DNA of 64,000 nucleotides from assembly GCA_034670405.1 (NCBI GenBank), contig JAXDDX010000353.1, forward strand, positions 86,863 through 150,862, written 5' to 3'. The translations under genes were made by a program, and so were the position numbers. The number at the start of each line of letters is the position of its first letter. Within the stretch, counting starts at the first letter, position 1. This DNA is from Hoplostethus atlanticus. Its lineage: Eukaryota; Chordata; Actinopteri; Trachichthyiformes; Trachichthyidae. The notes under the pieces are model-generated. The model made no database searches and had not been told where the DNA came from. It worked only from the letters and a program-made list of their open reading frames with translations. This document shows positions 1-11,440 of the stretch, piece by piece.

Positions 1-906
1 CATCATGATGTCCTGTATGTAGCAGGTACTACCCCTTTAAGGGGTACCGACCAATCAGGGACAGGCAGTCTTTAAAAGCAGCTGTGTTGCCAAAACTGGC
101 AAGCCATTCAGTTTCGCCCCGGGTTTTGGCAACCAGCTGCGCAGGTAGGACCGCAGTCCCTTTTTAAATTAGTGTTTTAACTTCATTACGCTTATTTGTG
201 CTCTGGTCGGTGGTGTAGGTGCCCTGGGTTTCTCAGTTTCCCTAGCCTTCTCCGTAGAGCGTCCAGGTAGGACAGGGTTGGTGTCCCAAGAGGTGCGTTG
301 TTTTATATTGTTTTTAATGTGGCTGTAGCCTAATTGTTTTAATTACAAGTAATAAAGTTGTTTCTGTAACCAGTGTCCTCTTTTTGCAGGGCACTGTTGG
401 TTGCTGTTTTTGCCGTCTTGTTATGACTGTTTACTGTTTAATTTCTTTTTCTTTCTTTATATCTGTTGATCCCAACTGGTCATTTAAGTGTTTCTTTTGT
501 TTATTTGCTTTCAAGGGAGGCCTGTCAGCTGCGGGGGTAGTATAATAGTGTGGGACTAGTGCTGTCCTTTTCTCTTTTCACTGCGTGTGGTAAGGTTTAA
601 TTTTATTCACCTTTTACTTATTTACTTGTGTTTACGTTTTTGCAGTGTTGGTTTGTATTTGGCGCGTCACGTGTGGTGTGAGTCCCAGAGGGGGGAGACT
701 AGCTCCGTAAGTATCTCCCCTGCAGTTGCGGTCCTGCCCTTGCCGTTATTTTATTATTCCCCTCCCTGTTGTTATTATTGGTTTGATACGTCTTTGTCTT
801 AGGTTTAAGTTGATCAATAAAAACATTGTTATGATTTACCCTTGAACGACGGTCTGTGTACTTCATTCGATTGAAGGCCTGAGCGGGCCCAAGCACACAC
901 GAACTG
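1..906. other. non-coding DNA, possible LTR of the adjoining Gypsy relic
   Basis: No coding segment is recognised. Two AATAAA signals occur (near 350 and 816). The stretch ends in tccctgggcgtaattcccag directly before integrase-like sequence, which would suit an LTR recombined onto pol. The right-hand copy needed to prove it is not seen. Confidence 0.3.
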
Positions 907-958
907 AACTATTTCCCTGGGCGTAATTCCCAGGGTGGCGTAGTCTATACCGCATCAC

Positions 959-1899
959 ATGTACATAAGGATTCCAGTCAATGACCAGGGAGCCAGTTTC
1001 CAACTGGTGGTCCCAACTAGTCTGGTAAGTTCTTTTCTTACCTACTTCCACGACAGCCCCTTAGGTGCTCACCTAGGGAGATTGAAAACCTTGCTAAGGA
1101 TTCTGGAGGTAGCCTGGTGGCCTTCGGTTCGGGCTGATGTGTGGCGGCATGTGAAATGCTGCGCCTTGTGTCAACAATACAAGCCAGAAAATGGGAAGCG
1201 TGCAGGCGAGGTCCAATCTTCGGTAGTAGAAGAGGCCGGAGTCATGATTGGCTTGGATTTCATGGGCCCATTACCCAGAAGTAAAAAGGGGAACATGTTC
1301 TTGCTTGTCGTAGTGGATTACTGTTCTAAGTGGCTGGAGCGGTTTGCACTCAGAGATAGTAAGACCCATCAGTTGTGCAGAATCCTCAGGGAGGAGCTAT
1401 CCACCCGATGGGGCGTGCCAAAGTACATCTTGTCGGATCGGGGACCCCAGTTCACCAGTCAGGTGTTCAACGACCTCTGCAGGAGCTGGGGGGTGGTACA
1501 GAAGATGACTACAAGACCGATAGGGTGAATCGAGTCCTGAAAGACATGATCGCCTCTTATGTAGGAGAGCAACACCAAGACTGGGACAAGTGGTTGCCGG
1601 AGTTCCGTTATGCGTCAAACACAGCCAAGCACGAAACCACTGGCAAGACTCCAGCAGAATTGACTCTGTGGAAGAACCAGATTGGACCTATGGAGAGGCT
1701 CATTCATAAAACTCCATCCCCACAACAATCGCAGTATGCTTTGATGGAGTGCCTACACAAAATGAAGCTGGACATTAGACAGAGAGTAGAGGTAGCCAAA
1801 CTCGAACAAGCTGAGTATTATAATGCCCAAAGGAGAAGTGGACATTTTCAAGAGGGAGACTTGGTTAGGGTCCACCCTTTATCTAGTGCCCCAGGGTGA
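959..1899 (+). pseudogene. Ty3/Gypsy integrase fragment, broken
   Basis: A piece of a Gypsy pol polyprotein; integrase inserts the element's cDNA into chromosomes. Seen: an HHCC-like zinc segment (H...GAHLGR...CCALCQQYK), then a DDE core with [10 protein letters not shown] and [10 protein letters not shown]. The frame breaks near 1525, where a short stretch around PHQTD is lost, and resumes as [17 protein letters not shown], followed by the C-terminal region with EGDLVRVHPL. Gag, protease, RT and RNase H are absent, so it is a fragment. The ATG at 959 is not a real start. The C-terminal end of pol continues after an inserted MITE at 2314. A chromovirus-type GIN host gene is unlikely given the breaks. 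Confidence 0.85.
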
Positions 1900-1916
1900 T
1901 GAAACAGTTAGGTTAA

Positions 1917-2309
1917 AGGGTTATTCCTAGACCTTTGTTTAACCAGAAACCTTTGTTTAAACTCTTCCTGCAACAGCTCACCTCAGATTTCAGAGCGAGA
2001 CTTCTCCTTGAGCGAGACTTCTGTTTCTGGTTTAAAAAAAGGTCTATCTCTGTAGGGATCATTTCCGTAATGTTGTCAGACACTTCAAATAACAATCTGA
2101 GCCTGTCAGTGGCAAAAACAAGTACTTTTAGTGGACGTACTTTGATCGCCCGCACTTGTCCCTGCGGATTACGTTGCAGCCCTTGCAGCCCGTTTTGTGA
2201 CTGCCGGCGATCTACTGGAGCAATGCCAAAATGCTTTGTACCTATTTTGGGGTATAAATGACTAATATGTACAAATAGAGACCAGGTTTAAAAATACCGG
2301 AATTACCCT
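1917..2309. mobile_element. TTAA-flanked MITE (Kolobok-like), inserted in Gypsy pol
   Basis: Flanked by TTAA at 1913-1916 and 2310-2313, with ends AGGGTTATTCC and GGAATTACCCT. The interior (cttttagtggacgtactttg, the ggtataaatgac block, gtttaaaaataccggaatt) is shared with elements at 5449-6205, 46295-46459 and 47221-47735. TTAA targets are used by Kolobok and piggyBac elements; the THAP fragment in the 5.4-kb relative favours Kolobok. Confidence 0.8.
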
Positions 2310-2313
2310 TTAA

Positions 2314-2396
2314 CTACAGGGTTAGATGGGAAGACCAGTCCAAGAAAGTTGACACATTCCATGTAACAAACCTTAAACCCTACTTCAGGCCTAGGC
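2314..2396 (+). pseudogene. end of Gypsy pol, separated by a MITE
   Basis: Reads RVRWEDQSKKVDTFHVTNLK followed by PYF, the usual C-terminal tail of this class of Gypsy integrase. It is cut from the integrase at 1899 by the element at 1917-2309, and would follow it closely if that element were absent. Confidence 0.75.
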
Positions 2397-2470
2397 CCAG
2401 GGCCGGCCCTGGTCCAATTGGTGCCCTAGGCGAGATTTCAGACTGGCGCCCCCCCCCCCCCCCCCCAACC
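2397..2470. mobile_element. fragment with hAT-like terminus plus poly-C
   Basis: The sequence cagggccggccctgg followed by gtgccctaggcgagatt resembles hAT terminal repeats of fish, and is followed by a run of about 17 C at 2451-2466. No partner end was found. Confidence 0.35.
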
Positions 2471-3364
2471 ATAATAACATAACCACTCACTGTTATCAAC
2501 ACAACACAATGTTTTATTTCTGTTATTTCAAACACTAAAAAGGCATTTCACATAATACACGGTTGGATGTTATGGTTATGGTCAGGTTGCTGGCCCTGAT
2601 GGATGCCCTTTCGTTCTGCTTACCACCGATGCGCCTGAATGGGTGAGACTGAACCACTATCTTTCTTTTTCCATTAGTTTGGGCCAGACCACGATACCAA
2701 GTGACTTTATGTTTTTTTTTTTTTTTTTTAATCAGGGGATTATTGGATTTTTATTTTTTTGTATAAAAGGACTGCTGCACGGATTTCTGATTAACGCTGT
2801 AACGGACAGAAAGACTCATGTTTATTGAACTCTGGTGAAATTGATTACTGTTGGGTGTTAACTTGTGTGTCTGTAAATATGTGTGAAAAGAAACGGACAA
2901 TACAACAACTGTGATAACGGTTTTTTGTTTATTTCATTGGTAGTACGGATAAGCTGCAGTAAACACAAATGCAACCTTTTTGTGATAACTCAGGTCCTAA
3001 TTGAGTGTGTTTAGGACTGATTGTTATAAAACAATAAACAAACATAGATGTCCTGAAAAGAATGAGCTAACAACCTAATTTAAACAAATGTTAGATATGA
3101 TGGTTAGTCTGGCTAGCCTGGCTAGCTACAAATGGCTAATAAAAATATGTTTTCTCACTGTTTACTGTGATATTTCCACCATGCTGCACCAAGGTTATAA
3201 TTGTGTCAGAACTCGGAAACTTGGGTAGCAAGATTCTTTCCAACTTTGAATGTTCACGTGGAATTTCCAAGTTCCAAAATTAATTTGTCCTCTATATTTG
3301 ATGGCATGTGAACGCACGGCTTCTTCTTGGTGGGGGTGGGGGTGGAGGAGGTGAAGGGGTTCAG
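2471..3364. other. AT-rich intergenic DNA
   Basis: No gene, RNA or element recognised. Short open frames here have no recognisable motif. Confidence 0.6.
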
Positions 3365-3560
3365 CCATGGTTGGTGAACCCAGCTTTCTCTGGACAAAGC
3401 GCTTGTTTAGCAGACACTGCTCACAAGTTTTGATTTGATTCATCAATTTCTCACCAGTGTCCACACCCGACACCAGAATATAATTTGCGCAAATACAACA
3501 ATCTACACTCTTCTCTGCTGCAGCCCCACTTTGTGATTTGACAGCTAGATTTTTAACTAA
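3365..3560. repeat. dispersed repeat R5 (copy 1)
   Basis: Shares a run of similar blocks with 23815-24060: cagctttctctgga, a ccagtg-cca block, acaccagaa-ataattt-g-gcaaa, and ttctctg-tgcagcc-cac-t-tgtgatt. Same orientation; family unknown. Confidence 0.6.
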
Positions 3561-3594
3561 AAATCTTGTCTATTTCAATTTAAATAAGTTCCTT

Positions 3595-3735
3595 GTAAAA
3601 GGCACTTCAGCAGTAGTTGGTGAGGTAATGGAGAACGCCAACTCATTCGCTTTCCGCACCCACATTTTTCCAGATGTTCCTGGGATTCGAACCAGCTATC
3701 TTTTGGTCTCCAAACACCAGGCCACCACCACCCCT
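3595..3735 (-). repeat. tRNA-derived SINE fragment
   Basis: The minus strand carries a Pol III B-box-like GGTTCGAATCCC (near 3690), and the plus strand the ggcacttcagcagtagttg block common in fish SINEs. Similar to 11230-11440. Truncated. Confidence 0.5.
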
Positions 3736-3924
3736 CTGTGTCAAAAACTGGACAAAGAGAGACCTAATCCTTTTAGCCTTTTTTTTTCTGTGGCCATAGA
3801 TCACCTGTCCAACCAGATGCGCTCATCTTCACACCTCACCAATCACTTCTCATCCCTTCCTCTTTCCCCCCATCCTCTCCTCTTTTACTCCTCAGCTCCA
3901 TTAAGAACTTCCCTAAATCCCCCC

Positions 3925-3926
<2 letters not shown>

Positions 3927-4015
<89 letters not shown>
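3927..4015. repeat. (CA)n microsatellite, ~89 bp
   Basis: A perfect CA run after a short C run. Long threonine-histidine and cysteine-valine frames across it are artefacts. Confidence 0.98.
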
Positions 4016-4018
<3 letters not shown>

Positions 4019-4178
4019 GAGGCCCAATAGTGCTGCTAATGGTTGTGGGATTCTTGGAGGAGCTCTGGGGCAGGATGTGGGGTGGCGGGGGGGGAGTTCA
4101 AGGTGGGTCTCCTCTCAGGTTACCTGTCCAGGTAAGTCTGTGTTTGTTTAGTGTTACCTCGCTAGTCCGGAGGTCCAG

Positions 4179-4195
4179 GCGTGTGTGCGTTTGTG

Positions 4196-4230
<35 letters not shown>
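4179..4230. repeat. (GT)n microsatellite, interrupted
   Basis: A GT run with GCGT interruptions, followed by GA. Confidence 0.95.
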
Positions 4231-4234
<4 letters not shown>

Positions 4235-4398
4235 AAGAGGTGACACTTAATCCGACTATTGTGGAGGATTCTGTGCTTTAGCTTGTCCATGCACGCACAC
4301 ATACACACACATTCCTCAGGCCGCAATGGACTCAACAGCTCAGGAGTGCAACACCTTTGGCATGCATTCATGTTATTGTTGTTGCATGTTATTCATAT

Positions 4399-4407
<9 letters not shown>

Positions 4408-4461
<54 letters not shown>
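4408..4461. repeat. (CA)n microsatellite
   Basis: A perfect CA run of about 54 bp after a short CT run. Confidence 0.97.
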
Positions 4462-4463
<2 letters not shown>

Positions 4464-4977
4464 TTTACCCACATCTGCAGCACACTCTGGCCGTCGACGC
4501 AGCAGGAAGGACGTCTGTCATCTTAAAAATAAAATGATGGCAATTGATGAGATCCATCTATCGTCCCAGATAAGACTTGTCAATGTAATGTTGGCAGAGG
4601 TGTAGGCACAGCAGAGGCCAAGCTTTCACTACCTCCCAAGAAATATACAGACAGCTGAGCTGGGAGGGAGACTTTGGCAGGGCTGCTTTTATACGAGGGA
4701 TGAACAGAAGAAGAAGAAAAAAAAAGAATTGGCCCTGGACTTTATAGCCGACCAGCCCACTTTCAACAAGGAAAACAAGCACAATATCTAATTGCATCGC
4801 CCTCTCTGCCTACCCCACACTTGTCAGGAAAGACAGAACAAGTACAGGCAGTGTTCTGCCCCATGGAGATGGTGATGACATATAGGAGTAATAATCCATG
4901 ACAGTCTCATATATATAAATTTCAGTATATCATATATATATATATAACACAATAGTATTCCAGCCTAAAGTCAGTTT
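4462..4977. other. intergenic DNA
   Basis: Nothing recognised apart from a short TA-rich run (4910-4946). Confidence 0.6.
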
Positions 4978-5135
4978 ATGAAAGCTTTTGTGTTTGCTGG
5001 TCTATACACCCGGTGTTAGATAGGTCTTTCCAGGGAGAAATCCCCTGGCACACAGGAAGTGATGCATTTGACGTTTACGGTTTGTGTGGAATAAACAGCA
5101 CAAGAGATGGGTAGTTAGCATGAGCAAGGTTTTCA
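4978..5135 (+). repeat. dispersed repeat R1 (copy 1)
   Basis: Shares gaaagctttt, acacccggtgtta, aggaagtgatgcat, tgtggaataaac and gggtagttagcatgagca with copies at 10500-10660, 20698-20945 and, inverted, 33345-33540. No coding capacity; family unknown. Confidence 0.75.
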
Positions 5136-5448
5136 TTTTATTTATTTAATAGTTATTATTTGAACTACTCTGGAAAACTATTAAAATACTATTCAGGGGG
5201 TAAAGTGAAGGAATGTTTGTTTTTCACCCCAAGGCTCAGGTTCGGGAAGATAATCTGCCGGTCTTGTCATGCGGAGACCCAACAGGAGTCAGCTCATGTT
5301 TGACTCAGATATCCACTGCATCTCAATGCCAAATGTTATGGGGTTTTTTTTTGTTGTTTTTTTTCAAAACAGAACCTCCTTGTGTCGCTTCAGCTCATAG
5401 TTTGATTTCTGCACAGTCTCACAATTTGCAGACAGACTTTAAGCTTAA

Positions 5449-6205
5449 AGGACAATTCCGGGATTTTTAAACCTGGCCTCTATATCTGGCCTCCACCGTT
5501 GTCACATTTCCATGTCCTCTTCCTGCAACAACTCTCGCGAGATTTCAGAGTTCAGAGTTGTTGGAAATGTGACAAAGGTGATCTATAAAAGCAAGAGGGT
5601 TGACTTGTTGCAGGAAGAGGATGGTGGAAACGTAAATCAGCGTTGGAGACGTGTGCTGGAGTATAGAAAGCGTAGTTTAGAGTATTTGTTTTTCCCAAAG
5701 ATAAAAAACGACAACAATGGTTCGTTTTTGCGCATTTCCGAACTGTGCCAACAAAATGTTGAGGAAGACTTTGCGCAGCTTTCATAGAATACCTTTGTCA
5801 GGTTTCTACCGTCCTCTTCCTGCAACAAGTGAACCCTCTCGCTATAGACTACCTTTGTCCACCGTTCATTTCAGAGCGGGACTTTTCCTTGAGCTAGACT
5901 TTAGTTTTCTGGTTAAAAAAAGGTCTATTTCTGTAGCGATCCTTTCAGTAATGTTGTCAGACACTTGTCAGACACACGAATAACAATCTGAGCCTGTCAG
6001 TGGCAAAATCAAGCACTTTTAGTGGACGTACTTTGACCGCCTGCCTATGCCCCAACAGATTACGTTGCAGCCATTGAGCCCGTTTCGCGACTGCCGACTG
6101 AGCGGATCTACTGGAGCAATTCCGAAACTTTTTGGACCTATTTTGCGGTATAATAGGCGATTTTGTGGATATAGAGGCCAGGTTTAAAAATCCCGGAATT
6201 GTCCT
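5449..6205. mobile_element. TTAA-flanked Kolobok-like non-autonomous element
   Basis: TTAA at 5445-5448 and 6206-6209 flank ends AGGACAATTCCGGG and CCCGGAATTGTCCT. The inverted repeat continues inward (atttttaaacctggcctctatatc and its complement) for about 40 bp. Its interior includes the cttttagtggacgtactttg block shared with the MITE at 1917, plus the start of a THAP-type reading frame at 5717. Internal inverted duplications around cctcttcctgcaaca (5515, 5606, 5812) suggest it was rearranged. 757 bp, with no full transposase. Confidence 0.85.
5717..5803 (+). pseudogene. N-terminal fragment of a THAP domain (transposase remnant)
   Basis: The frame starts MVRFCAFPNCANK and continues to SFHRIPLSG. 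The Cys-x4-Cys spacing just after the start Met, followed by a SFHR-P block, is the beginning of a THAP zinc finger (C2CH); the second Cys/His pair is missing. THAP fingers bind transposon ends in Kolobok and P transposases and also occur in host THAP genes. Lying within TTAA-flanked inverted repeats, it is best read as a leftover of the transposase that gave rise to the MITE family. Confidence 0.7.
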
Positions 6206-6247
6206 TTAAAGCTCAATGTGTGGCAACTCACTCTTATATTTTCCATG

Positions 6248-6251
<4 letters not shown>

Positions 6252-6299
<48 letters not shown>
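6252..6299. repeat. (GA)n microsatellite
   Basis: A perfect GA run of about 48 bp. Confidence 0.97.
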
Positions 6300-6303
<4 letters not shown>

Positions 6304-7394
6304 ACAAGCATGTTCACACATAATCATGCACATGCAGCAAATTATTTTGAGTACAAAATAAAACAACGGGTATAAAATGATTAAAAACCTCTCTGATGTT
6401 TGCTTTTTCTTTAACTCCAGCTGACGCTGCTAAAACTCAGCCAACTCATCCTGATGAACTTGGATGCTACATGATAAGAGAAATCTCTAAATAGTCCAGA
6501 GCCTTCCTTTTTTTGTCAGTGCAATCCTTTAGACACGCAGTAAGGCATAAGACTGCGGGATGACAAAACACTTCTGACGGGTGTCCAAAACGACGCTAAA
6601 ATGTGCAGATATATCTGGGGGCTGGCTTTGAATTTGCAGGGAGCTGGCATTTGCGAGTTTGTACATGCTGTTACAATTTCCACTTCTCCTGCAGCTGACG
6701 ACACTGGGTATCATGTGCATGGGAGGTAAACAAACCTCAATAAAAGTCAGTCAGTGTGTTTTCCCGAGTCGATTTGTTTTACCCCACAGCCGAAACGTTT
6801 TGGCAGTCAAAGCACCAGCTAACAAGAACCACAGCTGTGTTTCCACCCCCCCCCCCCCCCACAACCACTCCGTCCCCACTACTTTAATGCAGCACATATT
6901 TGCTTGGTTAATTGTGGATTCTGACATACAGATCAGCCCATGTTAGTGATTTGTTAATGCAGCCTGTCATTGGGTTTGTTGATGCAGGTATCAGGCCGCG
7001 GCGTTTGTGTTGTCAACTCGCATTCAGTTTGACGGAACAGACCTGCACACTTTCACAATCAAACGCACGTGGGTTCCACCAGCGTGGGGTTTCTGAAGGC
7101 TGATACCGATACTTTTGGATTGACGCTAGCTGATGTTTTGCGATCTTTAAATTTGACCGTTTTCATGCTAAGAATGCCAAGTATTCAGTGTTTCTCCCAG
7201 ATTTTTATTCTCGTCAGGGTGGAAAAGCCTCTGAAACACCATTTAAACCATGGGACACTAAAACGCTCCACTGTAACCCAGGGTAAGGAAATTCTTTTAG
7301 GTTTAGCAGCTTAGGGTAAGACAGGGTGAGGCATCCCACCTATTCAATGGTAGGGAAACTAACAATAACAATAATAACATCATGCATCCTCGGT
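6300..7394. other. intergenic DNA
   Basis: No gene or element recognised; a poly-C run lies at about 6847-6861. Confidence 0.6.
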
Positions 7395-7535
7395 GGAATC
7401 TGATCAAAATGTCTCATTAGAATCAATTCAGGTTAAGGGCTTCCCATAGACAACCAGTGTAGTATTGATCAATTCTACAATAAATATGTAATCAATCAAA
7501 CTGTATGATATCCATCATGTCAGAGGTGGACAAAA
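7395..7535 (-). repeat. dispersed repeat R4 (inverted copy)
   Basis: The minus strand shows the block tctaatgagacattttgatc, with taagcccttaacctgaa-like and gattacatatttat-like blocks, shared with 29575-29825, 43555-43970 and, in part, 20516-20590. Confidence 0.75.
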
Positions 7536-7628
7536 CCGACCGGATCAGTAATAAAAATAAAAAAATGTATAAAATAATAATAAGAAAATAAAATATATTG
7601 GCAGTCCCATATGTCAGTCCCATACAAC

Positions 7629-7631
<3 letters not shown>

Positions 7632-7717
<86 letters not shown>

Positions 7718-7731
7718 CACACACACACACC
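7632..7731. repeat. (CT)n then (AC)n microsatellite
   Basis: About 83 bp of perfect CT, then a short AC run. Arg-Glu and Ser-Leu frames across it are artefacts. Confidence 0.98.
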
Positions 7732-8399
7732 AGGCAAGGTGAAAGTGTCAGTTTCTGTTGTTGGCCACAGTGTTGGCAGTGGAAAGGAAACTATGGCAAA
7801 TTAAATCTCACTGGGTAGCCAGGGAATTCGACACAGTGTCACACTTTGAATGTGTGATTGGTTTTCAATTCCTGTTGTCAGCTGGTGCGGATTTACTGTG
7901 AACTCAGTGAAGGCTCTTAAAACACTTTGTTTGTGTACCTTAAAATTGGGGGTTGTAATCATGCACAGCACTTTTTTCCCAGGATGCCCTGCCCCAATTT
8001 TCATTTAGTCAACCACAATCCATTTAGCAGAAATTTAATTGATATTAACGGGTTTGGAAGTTTTGCTGACAAATTATTTTAGGTGCAGGGAAAAAAGGGA
8101 TCTTAGGGATTTTATTGTTGAAAGGTTTAGATTAGGGATATAAAAATATTTTGGAGACAATGAATATTGAGAAGTAGGGGAAATATAGCACAAGTAGGAC
8201 CTTGCTTAGATTAGACAGTTCCTCCAGGATCGATAACCATGCAGGAAGCTCATCAGAGGCCAACAGCAACCTTAAAACAATTGCAGTCAAACTCCCAAAA
8301 ACGGGGAAAATGTCTTATGATCTGACAAAGGTATAAGGCTTTTTGGTCTTTGTTCCACTTGCCACTCCAATCACTTTATATCTATCCTCTTGACATAAA
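7732..8399. other. intergenic DNA
   Basis: No gene or element recognised. Confidence 0.55.
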
Positions 8400-8595
8400 T
8401 TACTGTGCAAAGGTTTAAGGCACCCTAGATTTTTTTTAAATATAAATTTGGTCTTTTTTTTGTTTTCTGCATTAGTGTTTTACATTACTGCTCTTTATAG
8501 TCATTTTTTTATATTGAGAAACTTTTCATTTCGATATTTTTGAAAGCATCTTTGAATTTCTTTACACATGCCTAAGACTTTTGCACAGTACTGTA
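8400..8595. mobile_element. short Tc1-like MITE
   Basis: About 195 bp with ends TACTGTGCAAAGGTTTAAGGCA-like on the left and GACTTTTGCACAGTACTGTA on the right, and an AT-rich middle. The right end matches the terminal repeat at 57977 of the Tc1 relic (TACAGTACTGTGCAAAAGTC), so the two belong to one family. TA lies at the junctions, as expected of Tc1/mariner. Confidence 0.75.
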
Positions 8596-8599
8596 TATA

Positions 8600-9929
8600 C
8601 ATAACAAATCATGATGGATTGAGTTTCTTCAGATTGAGGATCTTTAAACATGTGCATATTGGCATTAGAAGCATTAGAAGTAATATCAATAGAGCACTTG
8701 TATTTGTTGTCTACTCTATTTATGCAGCAGCTCCACATTGCACCAAGTCTGGTATGTGCCATTTGATTTGAGGTTGGCTAAAATGTTCAAAAGCTCTCAA
8801 GGTAAATCAAAGCATTGACTTCTGCTTTTCAGTCCCGATCTAGACTGCGCTTCCCTCACATCATCCTTCCCTCAGTCCCTCTCTCCCTGGTCTATGATCT
8901 CTGTAGTTAGAGCAGATCTGAGTTAAGTGAGGATATTGGGTTTCTCTTCCCCCGCCGACTGTTTACAGGAGAAACGGAGCGGAACAGCCCTTTAACAATG
9001 CTGAGTGAATCCCCCTGCTCTGTTCTGCAGCATTCCCCGCATTTCTACCAAGGTTTGATACAGTTCCTCTGGCAAGAAGAAAGACACAAGGGAAAGAGGG
9101 AAAGAATGATGGACGTTTGTTGCAAACAACTGACAGAAAGACGTAGAGGGAGAGAGAGGGCGAGAGGCTGAGGCAGAGAGCGAGAGAGAGAAAGGACACT
9201 GAGAAGGAAAATAAAGACCTTTCCACCATGAAACCTATGACAAACACTTCAACTTAAAAACACAAGTTTCCTTGCAGACTTGAATTTGAAATAGTATGGT
9301 CAAAGTTAGTTTTAATTTAACAATAAGTTCAATCAGCAAATGTCAAAATTATTAGTTGAATCTAGTAATTGATGAACTGCATTCCAGTGTTATTTATTCT
9401 TTCACTAATAAGGTTTTTAGTGTCAGTTGTTTTGGTGTCAATTATTATATGGTATGTCGGGATATAATCATTTTCATTATTTGCAATTTCATTAGAAATA
9501 GACCCATGATTCACGTAATATATACATAACAAATCTTTATCCTGTAACTCTGGAGAGCTAACTCAAATCCAATGCATGCTGGGAAGTCTGCTAATAAACT
9601 AGAAATATCTATTATTAAGTTGTTATATGATCAGTTTAGTGAATGCTTGGAAAGATCTTCTTTCAACTCATAACTTTAAGTCACAAGTCAGGAACTCATG
9701 ATTATAAGTTATGAGGTTATAAAGTTATGAATTGACAAATGCATCTATATAGATTGAGTTAGAAGTTAAAGATTAGTATAGAGTTAGTTTCACTAAATAG
9801 AGCTGGAGCTGCATGGGGAAGTATGCAGACCCACAATGAAATGTCAAAAGTTTTTGCTTTCTTCTAAGTGTAGCTGTAACAAACTATGAACATTTTTCTA
9901 TGTCTTGACCTATAACCTATAGAGGCTTT
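8600..9929. other. AT-rich intergenic DNA
   Basis: Nothing recognised; GA-rich patches lie near 9140-9200. Confidence 0.6.
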
Positions 9930-10300
9930 GTAGTTGCATCACAAATCTCCCAACAACCACATCTGGCTTCATTGTTGTGGTGTGTCTGTAGATCCATTCA
10001 GTAACGTTCTAAGTAAAAGTGAATAGTGTGATATGGTAGATTTGTTTCCAAATGTAAGTTAATGTAAACTCTTGGCTTTAGCCCTAGTCTCTACTCCAAA
10101 AGTAGAGTGTTTGAGTTGGGAGTTGGAGCTTGAGAAGAGTCAGCTCAGTTAACCTGAACAAACTGTTAGCTAGCTAACTAGCCAGCAGGCTAATTTAGCA
10201 AACCAACTGATGTTACTGTTAACATGGGACATTACCTAGTGTTCTAATGTTAGTGTTAACAACAAGACAGTGATGGTTAGCTTACCAGATACTATAGTAT
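9930..10300 (+). repeat. dispersed repeat R2 (copy 1)
   Basis: Nearly the same as 38880-39310. The block from gttggagcttgagaagagtc through the gttagctagctaactagcc stretch is almost identical over about 80 bp; flanking blocks (ccattcagtaa, taagtaaaagtga, gacagtgatggttagct) also match. Confidence 0.8.
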
Positions 10301-10499
10301 GCTTGCTCTTAGTCTATTGTAAAGCTTTACAAACCACTTATTCCCTGCCTTAAGTGATCAACGCATATTTATTACACACTATAAACATATTCTCTAAGCC
10401 ACTATAAGAAAATACTTATAACATTATAAATGAGCTTCATAACCACCTAAAATCACTCAAATAAATGTAGGTTTTGCTACTCTCTCAGTGATTGATATT

Positions 10500-10660
10500 G
10501 AGATTGAACGAATAGACAAAGAACTGGGTAGTTAGCATGAGCAGCAATAGTCACCATGGCTGAACAGACAAAGAGAAGAGCGCCACCTACAGAAACTCAA
10601 ACTTCATCAACACAACAGCTGAGGAAAAAGACGTCACAGTACTGGACACACGGTTTGATT
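10500..10660 (+). repeat. dispersed repeat R1 (copy 2)
   Basis: Shares aactgggtagttagcatgag, caccatggctgaacagacaa and ggaaaaagacgtcacagtac with 20698-20945. Confidence 0.8.
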
Positions 10661-11229
10661 GACAGGTGATATCTGGGAAGTGCAGTGCAGAAACACCACA
10701 CTGATGAGCACCAAAGATGGAGACTAAATTTTAAAAAAACAAGGAATTTGAGGATTACCACTTTAAAACATTGTGTACCAACCAATCACTCAGTTAGCCA
10801 GCACTTTCTGGGTTTCTTTAAAACATGTAGTGGGAGATTGCAGATCGATATAATGTAAATTAGAGGTGTGATGAAAAAAATGAAAGATAAGATAAAAATG
10901 TAAAGGATCGGGCAGTCTGTCTTTAATGACTGCTTTGCAATTATATTTGTTAGAATAAAAACAAATTCAGAGTAAACACACAAAGACTTAAGTGTGGCAA
11001 AGATGACTGTACCCATACTGAGCGTACATACACAATACACTGTGTCACATGTGTAAATAATGACGACAGCAGCTATACACCTGTACCTTAATTTCCACTA
11101 GTAGTGTCAGAAATTAGTAGCTTTTTGTTTTTGATTGATTTACCTAGTTACTATATTCAGATGGATATGAAAAAAAATCAGATTTAATGGGTTTTCATTT
11201 TTTTCCTATTCCAACAATACCCTGCTTCA
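10661..11229. other. AT-rich intergenic DNA
   Basis: Nothing recognised. Confidence 0.55.
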
Positions 11230-11440
11230 TATTCACACATTCACACTGGGAGCTGCCCAGTACGACCACAGTCTTCTACTGTGGGCCACTGGCAGCTCCA
11301 CTGGAGTGCCTTGCTTAAGGGCACCTCGATAGTGATTGTTGAATGCCATTCATTTGCTTTCCCCATCCACATTTCAACAGCTGGGCCAAGGATTGAAACT
11401 GGTGACCTTCCACTGACATTCTTCCTTCTCTAACCTCTAG
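11230..11440 (-). repeat. degenerate SINE
   Basis: The block ccttgcttaagggcacctcg, and the gggccaaggattgaaactgg block whose complement is a decayed B-box, mark a teleost SINE family related to 3595-3735. Confidence 0.55.

Noticed and set aside
3538-4027. 160-codon frame ending in Thr-His repeats and its Cys-Val antisense
   Set aside because: SINE fragment plus (CA)n microsatellite; no conserved segment.
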